Assembly (NCBI GenBank): GCA_036405135.1
Contig: DASWYF010000013.1
Coordinates: 1 to 64,000 of the forward strand
Direction of reading: 5' to 3'
DNA from: Verrucomicrobiia bacterium
GTDB taxonomy: Bacteria; Verrucomicrobiota; Verrucomicrobiia; Limisphaerales; JAEYXS01
Length of the DNA stretch: 64,000 bases
Made by a program: the position numbers and the translations under genes
In this document: positions 24,472 through 33,517 of the stretch, one piece after another
How the letters are laid out: each line of letters starts with the position of its first letter
Position numbering within the stretch: the first letter of the stretch is position 1
The notes under the pieces: generated by a model
Seen by the model: only the letters and a program-made list of their open reading frames with translations
The model's database searches: none
Told to the model about the DNA's origin: nothing

Positions 24472-24810
24472 CTAGGCCATTTCTGCAGCCATCTTCTCAC
24501 ATTGCTCCGCGCACCGCTCGCACATGTCGGCGCATTTCTGGCAATGATCCATATCATGGCTGCGGCATTCCTCCGCACAGGCGCGACAGGCTTCAGCGCA
24601 GACGCCGCAAATATCAGCGGCGAATGGGGAATCAGCACTCATTAGCAGGGAGGCTGTCCGGCATAGAATCGAACAGTCTTGATCGAGTGCGATGCATTTG
24701 GCCATCATCTTGACGTCCTCCTCGTGCAGACAGGCGTTAGCACAATAGGTGCATTCGTTGGCGCAATGATTACAGGCTTCGATACAATCCAGATACTTTT
24801 CTTGTGGCAT
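24472..24810 (-). CDS. 19-cysteine four-helix copper-storage protein (Csp3-like)
   Basis: 112 residues from the ATG at 24810, which has 'gaaagga' just upstream; the longer frame is rejected. It is almost wholly helical, with repeated C-x2-C and C-x3-C patterns ('CIEACNHCANECTYCANAC', 'CGVCAEACRACAEEC', 'CQKCADMCERCAEQC'), 19 Cys in all. Csp-type four-helix bundles line their core with such cysteines to hold many Cu(I) ions. The absence of a signal peptide points to the cytosolic Csp3 type. Copper binding is inferred from family resemblance. Confidence 0.88.
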   Translation of the reverse strand: MPQEKYLDCIEACNHCANECTYCANACLHEEDVKMMAKCIALDQDCSILCRTASLLMSADSPFAADICGVCAEACRACAEECRSHDMDHCQKCADMCERCAEQCEKMAAEMA

Positions 24811-24989
24811 GGTTCCTTTCTGGCGGAATGAAACATTCCGCAGGTTGATTTCAATAAGAAACGCAACCTCGCCCCCCGGATGGAAAGATGCCATGGGGCT
24901 ATCGCCCCAAACTGGACGGAGAAAAGACTGTCTGACGGAAAGAAAGCGAAACCGTCCGGGAGCCGGCTTTGCTTCGGATGGAAAACAAC

Positions 24990-26435
24990 TTAACCCGTCG
25001 CGATCTTCTTATAGGGCTCACCCTCATTCAGCGTCGGCCGTTCCGGACGCCCACGATACTTGTAAACCAGCCCCATGTTATCCAAGCCCATGAGCCACAG
25101 CATCGTCGCATGCAGATCATGCACGTGCAGACGTTGATCCACCGCGTGCAAGCCCAGATCATCCGTGCTGCCGATCGTCTGTCCACCCTTCACACCGCCA
25201 CCCGCGAACCACATCGTAAAACCCGTCGGATTATGATCGCGTCCATCACCTTTCTCAGACATCGGCGTGCGCCCAAACTCCCCACCCCACACGACGAGCG
25301 TATCTTCCAGCAAACCGCGCGCCTTCAAATCTTTCAACAAGCCCGCGATCGGCTTGTCAGAAGACAGGCATAGCGACGAATGGTTCTGCTCCATCTTGCT
25401 GTGCGAATCCCACTTGCTGCCGGACCCGTGATAAAGTTGCACGAACCGCACACCGCGCTCCACCATGCGGCGAGCCAGCAGGCACATGCGGCCATACGTG
25501 GCCGTCTCCTTCTGGTTCATGCCGTAAAGCTCCTTTGTAGCTTCCGTCTCCTTGCTCAAGTCCACTACTTCCGGCGCTGCTGCCTGCATACGGAATGCCA
25601 GTTCATAGCTCATGATGCGCGCATCCAGCTCCGTCTGCTCAGGGTGTTCGTTCGCGTAACCACGATTCACCTGGTTCAGGAAATCCAATTTGCCGCGCTG
25701 TTGCATCTCCGTGATACCCTCCGGCGTGTTCAAGTTCGGGATCGGTTCCGTGCCGCTCTGCAAGCGGATGCCCTGATACAGCGCGGGCATGAAACCCGAG
25801 CTCCAATTACGCGGCCCATTCACCACACTGGATTGATTATCCTGCATGACCACGTAAGCGGGAAGATCAGTGTTCTCCGTGCCGAGGCCGTAGCTCACCC
25901 AAGCCCCCATCGAAGGACGTCCGCCGAGGATGGAGCCTGTGTTCATCTGGCAAACGCCTGAGGAATGATTGATGCCATCCGCGTAGCACGAACGCACCAC
26001 CGCGATGTCATCCACGCACGTCGCGGTATGCGGCAACCAATCAGAAACCCAGATGCCGCTTTGCCCGTGCTGCTTCCATTTACGCTGCGAAGCGAGCAGG
26101 GGAGCATTCGCCTCACCCATAGCGAGAATGACTTTGCCGAAGCTGTCCGGTAACGGCTTGCCTGCCAGACGATTGAGTTCAGGCTTCGGATCAAAAAGAT
26201 CGATATGGCTCGGGCCACCTTCCATGAAGAGGAAGATCACGCTCTTGGCCTTCGCGGGCAGTTGCGCCGGCTTGCCGATAAGCGGCGACTTCAGTGTGTT
26301 CGCCAGACCCGACGATTGCCCCATCAAATAGCTCAACGCCAACGAGCCGAATCCCAGCGCGCCCTTCGATAGAAAATCGCGCCGCGAAAAGATCGGCTCG
26401 TAACGGTGACACCGTGGATCAAACGACTTCTTCAT
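24990..26435 (-). CDS. DUF1501 family protein with Tat signal
   Basis: 481 residues. A twin-arginine-like signal ('FSRRDFLSKGALGFGSLALSYLMG') is followed by the sulfatase-like DUF1501 fold ('VIFLFMEGGPSHIDLFDPKPEL', 'DTLVVWGGEFGRTP', 'GRDHNP'). The family is abundant in Planctomycetes and Verrucomicrobia and almost always sits beside a DUF1549/DUF1553 cytochrome, as here (2-bp gap). The pair is thought to act on complex polysaccharides or sulfated substrates in the periplasm, but no reaction is established. It is the last gene of the four-gene operon. Confidence 0.93.
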   Translation of the reverse strand: MKKSFDPRCHRYEPIFSRRDFLSKGALGFGSLALSYLMGQSSGLANTLKSPLIGKPAQLPAKAKSVIFLFMEGGPSHIDLFDPKPELNRLAGKPLPDSFGKVILAMGEANAPLLASQRKWKQHGQSGIWVSDWLPHTATCVDDIAVVRSCYADGINHSSGVCQMNTGSILGGRPSMGAWVSYGLGTENTDLPAYVVMQDNQSSVVNGPRNWSSGFMPALYQGIRLQSGTEPIPNLNTPEGITEMQQRGKLDFLNQVNRGYANEHPEQTELDARIMSYELAFRMQAAAPEVVDLSKETEATKELYGMNQKETATYGRMCLLARRMVERGVRFVQLYHGSGSKWDSHSKMEQNHSSLCLSSDKPIAGLLKDLKARGLLEDTLVVWGGEFGRTPMSEKGDGRDHNPTGFTMWFAGGGVKGGQTIGSTDDLGLHAVDQRLHVHDLHATMLWLMGLDNMGLVYKYRGRPERPTLNEGEPYKKIATG

Positions 26436-26437
26436 AA

Positions 26438-29400
26438 CTATTCGACGTAAAGGAACTCATTCGAATTGAGCAAAATGTGGCAGAAATCGATCAAGGCGGT
26501 CTTGCGCACATTCACTTTCGTTTTGGCGAACACGGCGGAGGGACGAATGTCCAAGCCATTGCCCGTCGCATCGCGGAACACATCCGGCTTCGCCTCAAAC
26601 TGCCAGTAGCCCACCACGTGTTTGTTCAGCGTCTCGGACGTGAACAGGATCTGGTTCACATCCAGTGCCTTGTTCGAGAGCCGCACATCATCGATCAAGC
26701 CATCGAAGAACGACTGGCCTTGGCCGGTGCGCCCACCGATGGTGAATGGCTGCTTGCTCGCGTAACCGCCCGTGATCGTGTGATTGATCTTCGCGATGAG
26801 CAACGGCTCATCGTCATTTGAAAGATCTTTCACGTAGAAAGAAACCTGTCCCGGCTTGCCATCCTTGGCGAGCTTCACAGACGCCGCGACGTAGTAAGGC
26901 TTGTCGAACTGGATGTGCTGATCCGAGAAAATCGCTTCATTGCCGAACTTTCCATCCAGCTTGTTACCGGTGAGTTGCAGCACGAGCGTCTGCGGCTTGC
27001 GTCGTGAAGCCTTGCCCGTGATGCCGAAGGACCAGCCGGGCTGCGTTTCACTGCCCATCCAGTTCGCGGCGATCGTGCGCACGGAACCATTCTCATAAAC
27101 CGAACGCACCAGCACGAAGGATTCGATCGTGAATTCGTTCGTCGGCATGATGCCCGTCGCCGGAACCTCGAAGCGGCTCTGTGGCCCTTCTGGTGACATC
27201 AAGGCCGCCTGACCATCGCGGTAGGGGAGCTTGTCGTAGAGAAACGCTGCTTTCGCAGAACCAGCACGCACGGGATCGATGCGCTCTTCCTGTTCCTTGA
27301 TGAACTGCACTGCCGCCGTCGTTTCCTTAGGCGAAGGGCTACGGCCGTAAGCGAGCTGGAATGCGTAATCGACAAGGCGCGCTTCATCTGCCGAACCTTC
27401 TTTCTCCAAACGTTCCGCGAACGCCTTCGCGCGTTGCAACATGAGCTGGCTGTTGATGAGCAAGAGCGATTGCACCGGCGTCGTCGTCGTATCGCGGGCG
27501 GACACGCTGTTGAACCACAGCGGAGCATCGAACACATCGATCAACGGATCGCGCGTGTTGCGCATGATGCGCGTGTAAATGGAGCGGCGCGGCTCGCTGG
27601 CGATCACGCCAGGGCCACCGGCCTTGTCTTCCAATTCACCCGTCACTGAGAAAATGGCATCCCGGATCTGTTCCGCGTCCAGACGACGCACATTCGCGCG
27701 CCAGTAGAGCTTGTTCTCCGGGTCCTTGAGCTTGCCCACTTCCATCTGCGGATGCGTGACGGACTGGCGATACGTCGCCGACATCAGGATGCTCTTGTGC
27801 AGCTTCTTCAGGCTCCAGCCGTCTTTCACGAACTGCGAGGCCATCCAGTCCAGCAATTCCGGGTGTGAAGGTTCTTCGCCTAGTTTGCCGAGGTCGCTCG
27901 CGCTGGAGGCGAGACCTTTGCCAAAGTGATATTGCCAGATGCGGTTTACGATCACGCGTGCCGTGAGCGGGTTCTCCGGTTGTGTTAGCCATTCGGCCAG
28001 CGTGGCGCGGCGGCCAGTAGAGTTCGGGGTGGATGCGAGCGGTTTGATCGTGGCGGGTTTCTCATCCAGCACACTGAGGAAGCCGGGCTCCACCGGTTCC
28101 TTGCCCTTCTTGGGGATGAATACCGGAGGCGCTTTCGGGCCCATATCGGTTGCTGCGTAAGCGACCGGTAATGGTGCCGGCTTCTCTTTGTCGAATTGCG
28201 CCAACTGCTTCTTCAAGGCGAGGTAGCGATCTTTGTCCTCACCTTTGATCGTTCGCTCCATGCGGTCGTACTCGTAATAGACTTGGCGGTAGGCCAGTTC
28301 CGCGAGCTGATGCTCCAGCGGTTCGCGTTCCGCCACCGGCTTGGCGATCATGGCTTGGATTTCGTCCGGGAACATGATGATCGCCTTCTTCGCCGCCGCT
28401 GGACGATACTTCGCTTCGATCTCTTCGATCTCCTTGCGGATTTCCGCCGTCTTGGTTTCCCACGCTACCATCTTGGCGGCGTGTTCCTTTTTGTCCTTTT
28501 CCGTGGCGGCGACGATGTCTTCGCGCGGCAAGATGGGGGCGAAGAACGCTTGCAGGCGGAAGTAATCTTTCTGCAAGAGCGGGTCGTACTTGTGATCGTG
28601 GCAACGGGCGCATTGCAGGCTCATGCCGAAGAAGACGTCACCCGTGGTATCCGTGATGTCGTTCAGGATGGTCGTCCACTGGCCGCGCACATCGCGGTTG
28701 TTGTATTCGTAGATCCAGTGACGCAGGAAGCCTGTGGCGATGATCGCATCCGGATTGTTAGGATACAGCTCATCACCGGCGAGCTGCTCTTTCACGAAGA
28801 GGTTGTAAGGCTTGTCCGCGTTGAAAGATTTGATGACGTAATCGCGATACTGCCAGGAGAGCGGGCGATAATCGTCGATGCGGTAACCATCCGAATCCGC
28901 ATAACGGACGAGGTCCAGCCAATGCCGCGCCCAGCGTTCGCCGTAGCGCGGACTGGCCAGCAGACGGTCGATAAGATTTTCGTAAGCCTTCGGAGAGGTG
29001 TCGTGAATGAAATTATCCACCTCACCCGGCGTCGGCGGCAGGCCGGTCAGATCAAACGTCACGCGACGGATGAGCGCACCGCGTTCGGCTTCGCTCGCGG
29101 GTTTGAGATTTTCTTTTTCCAACCGCGCGAGTATGAAGCGATCCAATTCGTTCTTGGACCAAGCTGTGTCCTTCACATTGGGCAGGGCAGGTTGTTTGAT
29201 CGGTTGGAAGGACCACCATTGGCGGTCTTCATCCGTGATCTTGCCACGCGGTTTGATCTTGGAGAGATCGGAACCGGGCCAAGGCGCACCCAGCTTGATC
29301 CAATCGCTGAGATACTGGATTTCTTCTTCGCTCAGCTTCGGCTTTTTGGCCGGCATCTTGAGGTGGTCATCGGTGTGTTTGATGGCCTTGATGAGCAGAC

Positions 29401-29830
29401 TTTCCTCGGGCTTACCGACGACGATGGCCGGGCCGCTATCACCACCGGTGATGAAACCGCCGAGTGTATCCAGCACCAAGCCGCCCTTCATCTTGTTACC
29501 GGCGTGAGAATGGCACTCAAAGCACTGCCCTTGCAGCACCGGTAATACCTTATCTTCAAACAATGCTTTTTGCGCAGCGGACAACGTAGCGGCCTGTGCG
29601 GAGGCGATGCTAAACAACGAAATCAGGCCCGCGCCCAGACAAAGGCGGATAGCGGCCGTCCATGCGTTAGGACGACTGTTCAACTGTTGCTTCACATTCT
29701 CTCCGCTCATAGGCGTTCTGTTACTGGGACTAGGTGGCACAATATAGGTCATTTGACGCCGTTCGTCAGCACCTTTAATCGACAAGTTTTGCTCTGTGTT
29801 CACCGATGATTGACTGGTTGAAAATGGCAT
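26438..29830 (-). CDS. DUF1549/DUF1553 Planctomycete-type cytochrome with LamG-like C-terminus
   Basis: 1130 residues if it starts at 29830, directly abutting the FecR-like stop (TAGATG). A start at 29710 would place the signal peptide ('LCLGAGLISLFSIASAQAA') at the N-terminus and is a good alternative. Order: PSCyt1 haem-binding domain with 'CFECH' (about residue 100), DUF1549 with a second 'CARCHDHKYDP' (about 405), DUF1553 (about 610-880), and a concanavalin/LamG-like domain (about 930-1110, 'FFDGLIDDVRLSNKAL'). It is probably a periplasmic, haem-containing partner of the DUF1501 protein. Confidence 0.9.
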   Translation of the reverse strand: MPFSTSQSSVNTEQNLSIKGADERRQMTYIVPPSPSNRTPMSGENVKQQLNSRPNAWTAAIRLCLGAGLISLFSIASAQAATLSAAQKALFEDKVLPVLQGQCFECHSHAGNKMKGGLVLDTLGGFITGGDSGPAIVVGKPEESLLIKAIKHTDDHLKMPAKKPKLSEEEIQYLSDWIKLGAPWPGSDLSKIKPRGKITDEDRQWWSFQPIKQPALPNVKDTAWSKNELDRFILARLEKENLKPASEAERGALIRRVTFDLTGLPPTPGEVDNFIHDTSPKAYENLIDRLLASPRYGERWARHWLDLVRYADSDGYRIDDYRPLSWQYRDYVIKSFNADKPYNLFVKEQLAGDELYPNNPDAIIATGFLRHWIYEYNNRDVRGQWTTILNDITDTTGDVFFGMSLQCARCHDHKYDPLLQKDYFRLQAFFAPILPREDIVAATEKDKKEHAAKMVAWETKTAEIRKEIEEIEAKYRPAAAKKAIIMFPDEIQAMIAKPVAEREPLEHQLAELAYRQVYYEYDRMERTIKGEDKDRYLALKKQLAQFDKEKPAPLPVAYAATDMGPKAPPVFIPKKGKEPVEPGFLSVLDEKPATIKPLASTPNSTGRRATLAEWLTQPENPLTARVIVNRIWQYHFGKGLASSASDLGKLGEEPSHPELLDWMASQFVKDGWSLKKLHKSILMSATYRQSVTHPQMEVGKLKDPENKLYWRANVRRLDAEQIRDAIFSVTGELEDKAGGPGVIASEPRRSIYTRIMRNTRDPLIDVFDAPLWFNSVSARDTTTTPVQSLLLINSQLMLQRAKAFAERLEKEGSADEARLVDYAFQLAYGRSPSPKETTAAVQFIKEQEERIDPVRAGSAKAAFLYDKLPYRDGQAALMSPEGPQSRFEVPATGIMPTNEFTIESFVLVRSVYENGSVRTIAANWMGSETQPGWSFGITGKASRRKPQTLVLQLTGNKLDGKFGNEAIFSDQHIQFDKPYYVAASVKLAKDGKPGQVSFYVKDLSNDDEPLLIAKINHTITGGYASKQPFTIGGRTGQGQSFFDGLIDDVRLSNKALDVNQILFTSETLNKHVVGYWQFEAKPDVFRDATGNGLDIRPSAVFAKTKVNVRKTALIDFCHILLNSNEFLYVE

Positions 29831-31273
29831 CTACCGGATCCTAAGGGTCGGTGGTTTGGCATGCGGATGCTCCTTGGATGCAAAGGCATGCGCCATGCCT
29901 TGATGCTCTGTTTCGGCTGTTTCACGCACGAGAATGAAACTGACCAAGCCATTGGTATCCTGCCGGATGAAGTCGGCCAACTCCTTGGACTCGATGGTGA
30001 TGACTTCCGTGGAGCTGCCACGCGGGAGGGTGAATTCTGCGAGCTTCTTCACCTTGTTCGGAAGCAATCCTGCATCATTGGCAGCAGGAGCATTGAGCCA
30101 CGAGATGCCGCCTTCCTTCCAATAATCGAGGCTTTGATCAGTGATGCCGTAGATGGCAAATGTGCAGTCCGGAACCAGCGAGGCGAAACCAAATCCGCTC
30201 GGCTCCGGTTGGAGGAGCAGTTGCGCCTCGGAAATGTTCACTGGACTGATGTGGAACTCTTCAGCGATATCCACATAACTGAGCTGGGAAATGTCAAACG
30301 TCAGGTAGATACGCCGCTCGTTGCTTTTGGCGATCTCAAATTCCGTGTGCTTGACCATCAGCAAGGAGTGGAGCCCGGTGGCTTCGCGCTTTCCACGTTG
30401 CACGTAGGCATCCTTGCCGCGACGGAACGAGGTGGGGATGGAAAGCCATCGTTCGGGGTCGTAGATATGTTCCATGCGGACAGGCTCGGGCGTCACTGCG
30501 GCTTGAGCCACGTTATCCATACCCACGATGAAGGCCTTGCCCTTGTCCAAGAGATGTTCCTTGGTGTCGTTCAATTTGTTCACCACTACTGCGCCATCAA
30601 ATACATAGACGTGAGTGGTGCGAAGTGAACCGACCGTCACACCGAAGCGGCTGCCTTTGTCCACGGCCTTGAGCTCCGGCGTATAAACTGTGAAGCCGCG
30701 CGCTGTCGGGGGCACATCTGCTACCAGGGAACCTTCCTGGACCTGGCAACGCATCGCATCCACCAGCTTGATCGTGGTGGGTGCTTCAAGGAACAGCGTG
30801 GTGCCGTTTTCGAACCTCAAAGTTGCCATGCCTTCGAGCAGTGAGAGGGTGCCGGCTTGGAGTTTGGCATTCTGCACAGTGGGCAGTTCCGAGGGGCCCC
30901 ACTTGCAATTCTCCGCTTGTATGAGAGTTGCCAGCGGTTTTTCTGCCCGGGTCATGGCCTGTGTTTTGTTGCGTCCGGGCAGCAAGAGCAGGCTGAGCGC
31001 CAGGGTGATGCATGCTGCTGCCGCTGCGGACGTCCAGATGGCGGCAGTAGACTTTTTCAACAGTGGCAGAGGGGCTTCGGTTGCCCCGATCATTTTTCCC
31101 AACGAATCCCTTTCTGCTTGCAGTGTGGAATGCAGCCAGAGTTGGTCCACATACTTGGCGCGCAGTTCTGGGTCTTTGATGGCGTCCGCCTTGAATGCTT
31201 CCCATTCAGCCGGGGTGAGCATCTGCTCTATCGCGCGGTCAATGCGGTCATCGGATGGCGAATTCAAACTCAT
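29831..31273 (-). CDS. FecR-like transmembrane protein with DNRLRE-type C-terminal domain
   Basis: 480 residues from the ATG at 31273, which overlaps the sigma-factor stop (ATGA). The short cytosolic N-terminus (about 1-75) would contact the sigma factor. A TM segment follows (about 77-98, 'AAAACITLALSLLLLPG'), then a FecR-type periplasmic domain ('GMATLRFENGTTLFLEAPT', 'VYTPELKAVDKGSRFGV'). The C-terminal half looks like a DNRLRE domain ('RIYLTFDISQL', 'GISWLNAPAAND'), which is found on secreted PVC proteins. I infer an anti-sigma/sensor role from the domain order and coupling. Confidence 0.82.
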   Translation of the reverse strand: MSLNSPSDDRIDRAIEQMLTPAEWEAFKADAIKDPELRAKYVDQLWLHSTLQAERDSLGKMIGATEAPLPLLKKSTAAIWTSAAAAACITLALSLLLLPGRNKTQAMTRAEKPLATLIQAENCKWGPSELPTVQNAKLQAGTLSLLEGMATLRFENGTTLFLEAPTTIKLVDAMRCQVQEGSLVADVPPTARGFTVYTPELKAVDKGSRFGVTVGSLRTTHVYVFDGAVVVNKLNDTKEHLLDKGKAFIVGMDNVAQAAVTPEPVRMEHIYDPERWLSIPTSFRRGKDAYVQRGKREATGLHSLLMVKHTEFEIAKSNERRIYLTFDISQLSYVDIAEEFHISPVNISEAQLLLQPEPSGFGFASLVPDCTFAIYGITDQSLDYWKEGGISWLNAPAANDAGLLPNKVKKLAEFTLPRGSSTEVITIESKELADFIRQDTNGLVSFILVRETAETEHQGMAHAFASKEHPHAKPPTLRIR

Positions 31274-31839
31274 AAGGCACGCGGCAGATTTAGTCGTCTT
31301 TCTACGCAATCATTCAAAGCCTTGCGGATCCGGCTCAACAAACGGTAAACGGCCCCGGAGGACTGGCCAGTGGTCGAAGCGATCTCATCGATATCACGAT
31401 CCTCGTAATATCGCAGGATGATGGCCTTACGGTGTACCTCAGGCAGCTTGCGCAGGCAATCCTGCAATGCCTCCGCCTTGGACTCGAGCTGCTCGGCGTT
31501 ACGGTCGATCTCTGCCGCCACCGCCTCGATGAACTCGTCATCAATGACCGAAGTGGGGTGGCGCGTCTTGGAGCGGCGGTAATTCAGGATGTGAAAAGTG
31601 GCGATCTTGCGCGCCCAAGCCCGGAAATTGGTGCCGGGTGTGAAATTGTGGAACTGCTTCCACATCACCACCTTGCAATCCTGCAAGATGTCTTCGGCAT
31701 CCGCTTGGGCATGAACTAGGCTGTATACGTAAGTCGCCAGCCAACGGTCATTCTGCGTGAGCAGGCGCAAGTATGCCTCCGTGCGTTGTTGTTCAGCACT
31801 CGCGGCCTCACCGGGATTATTGGCAGACATCGGGTCCAT
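31270..31839 (-). CDS. ECF-type sigma factor (Rhodopirellula/Verrucomicrobium group)
   Basis: 189 residues. Region 2 is 'DRWLATYVYSLVHAQADAEDILQDCKVVMWKQF' with 'FRAWARKIATFHILNYRR'. Region 4 is 'LRKLPEVHRKAIILRYYEDRDIDEIASTTGQSSGAVYRLLSRIRKAL', a helix-turn-helix. It matches the small sigma-70 group common in PVC bacteria. It is the first gene of the operon sigma - FecR-like - cytochrome - DUF1501 and probably controls its own transcription, held in check by the FecR-like protein. Confidence 0.92.
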   Translation of the reverse strand: MDPMSANNPGEAASAEQQRTEAYLRLLTQNDRWLATYVYSLVHAQADAEDILQDCKVVMWKQFHNFTPGTNFRAWARKIATFHILNYRRSKTRHPTSVIDDEFIEAVAAEIDRNAEQLESKAEALQDCLRKLPEVHRKAIILRYYEDRDIDEIASTTGQSSGAVYRLLSRIRKALNDCVERRLNLPRAL

Positions 31840-32101
31840 AGCTTGCGGCTTGTTCTTCTATGATGTCATGACGGGAAAAGTTTGGACGCACTTTCTTCAT
31901 GCATTTTTGCCGGTGAATGAACTGGATTATTATCACGAAATTGTTTGTCCAAAATCATCTGCCTCGTGACATCCATGTTCCTGAAGCCCCTGTTGCGCCT
32001 GGATGTGACTGTTGTCGTAGTTTGGTCTCGCTTGGTGCGGGCTCTTGGAAATGAAAAACCGAACCGAAGTTTTGGCGCCAGCCTGGGGCGCTTGCAATCT
32101 T

Positions 32102-33028
32102 ATGAAACAGCACCGGAAGTCCGCTTTTACATTGATCGAACTGCTCGTCGTGATCGCCATCATCGCGATCCTTGCAGGGATGCTTTTGCCCGCGCTGGCA
32201 CAGGCCAAGGTCCGCGCCAACACCACCAAATGTTTGAGCAATCTCAAACAGATCGGTGTGGCGAACAACATGTACACCACGGACAATTCGGAGAAAATCC
32301 CTTATGCCACCGTCAAATTGACACCGGATCAGGCATCTTGGGATTCTCTTTTGGACCCCTATCTCGGCGGTACACGTACGAACGCCTTTTCTCCGTTCGC
32401 CACCGGAGCTGGACAGGTCAGTACGCGTGACGTGCAGGTCTATAAATTCCTCCGCTGCGTTTCGGACAAGATACCGCTTTCCACGCAGTGGCGAACAGCC
32501 ACTGTCCAGGAGTTTCGCCGCAGCTACTCCATGATATTGCACAATATGCAGGCGACGAACTGGCCGCCGACGCCAGTAAGTGATACGGGAGTAGGGCTTT
32601 ATTATGACGACAGCAATTTCTATCCGAACTGGCCGACCGCCAGTTCTTGGGGCAATGTGATCCCGTCTTTCAGCACTCTTTCATCGACTGGCCGTTACCA
32701 TGCCAAACGTCTCCCGGCGGTGCGCACATCGATTGTCCGTGATCCTTCCGAGACGCTCCTGATCGCAGAGCAGGCACGCTTTGAGAACCTGGCTGGGAGC
32801 CGCATCTACGCTGCGATCCATCGTGCCGACCAGCATCTGCAAACCTCCCGCCAGACCAACGGTTCTCGTGGTGAAGATGGCATCCCCACCACGGCCTACC
32901 ATAACAGCATGCACAATTATCTGTTCATGGATGCCCACGCGGAAGTGATGAATCCGGCCAAGACCGTGGGCCAATCCGGCACTCTGGCCGCCCCGCAAGG
33001 CATGTGGACCATCAATCCCAAGGACTGA
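32102..33028 (+). CDS. prepilin-type secreted protein (type II pseudopilin-like)
   Basis: 308 residues from the ATG at 32102; a longer frame from 32045 adds non-homologous residues. It has the class III signal '[20 protein letters not shown]', cleaved before Phe by prepilin peptidase, and the '[27 protein letters not shown]' helix typical of the very large PVC pseudopilin family. The C-terminal region has '[13 protein letters not shown]', also usual there. These proteins are numerous in PVC genomes, and their individual roles are largely unknown. A small lipoprotein gene follows after 8 bp. Confidence 0.9.
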   Translation: MKQHRKSAFTLIELLVVIAIIAILAGMLLPALAQAKVRANTTKCLSNLKQIGVANNMYTTDNSEKIPYATVKLTPDQASWDSLLDPYLGGTRTNAFSPFATGAGQVSTRDVQVYKFLRCVSDKIPLSTQWRTATVQEFRRSYSMILHNMQATNWPPTPVSDTGVGLYYDDSNFYPNWPTASSWGNVIPSFSTLSSTGRYHAKRLPAVRTSIVRDPSETLLIAEQARFENLAGSRIYAAIHRADQHLQTSRQTNGSRGEDGIPTTAYHNSMHNYLFMDAHAEVMNPAKTVGQSGTLAAPQGMWTINPKD

Positions 33029-33036
33029 CCCCTTTT

Positions 33037-33423
33037 ATGAACCCTGTTTTATTTGCTACTTTGTCAGTCTCGTGTCTGCTGGTCGGATGTGACGGGGGCG
33101 ACTCCGGCGATCTGGCGGTACAACCACCACCTCCGCCATCTGCGGGTGTGGATATGGTGGCCCAATCAACCATAGCCGCCAAACCTGCCGAGGCTGCGCC
33201 AGCGTCAACGGTTCCTGCCGGCGGCGCATCGATATTGCCGCCGGAACTGGCTCCTGTGCAGCAAGGGCTGGAAGCGTTCAAAGCTCAGCACAATCGTTTG
33301 CCCAATAACGTCGAGGAGATGGTGGAAAAGAAGATCATCCCGTCCCTGCCTCCGTTGCCAGTCGATAAGATCTATTTCATCGACCATGACACTGGCCGGG
33401 TGATGATCAGCAGTGGACCGTGA
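33037..33423 (+). CDS. small lipoprotein
   Basis: 128 residues from the ATG at 33037. A lipoprotein signal with lipobox 'LLVGC' puts the lipidated Cys at about residue 18. A Pro/Ala-rich linker follows, then a C-terminal domain ('GLEAFKAQHNRLPNNVEEMVEKKIIPSLPPLP...IYFIDHDTGRVMI') that looks like the globular end of pseudopilin-type proteins. It starts 8 bp after the prepilin-type gene and is probably co-transcribed with it. Function unknown. Confidence 0.75.
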   Translation: MNPVLFATLSVSCLLVGCDGGDSGDLAVQPPPPPSAGVDMVAQSTIAAKPAEAAPASTVPAGGASILPPELAPVQQGLEAFKAQHNRLPNNVEEMVEKKIIPSLPPLPVDKIYFIDHDTGRVMISSGP

Positions 33424-33466
33424 TCACTCGTGAACGTCCTTGTTCTAGAGAAAGCTGTTAAAACAA

Positions 33467-33496
33467 AAAGCCGGACCAGTTTCCCAGTCCGGCTTA
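33467..33496 (-). terminator. terminator of greA
   Basis: agccggac (33469-33476) and gtccggct (33487-33494) pair perfectly around ten bases. On the minus strand the stem is followed by TTTTTG. It lies between the converging lipoprotein and greA genes. Confidence 0.8.
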
Positions 33497-33517
33497 CGTA
33501 ATTGGATCGATTGCGGT

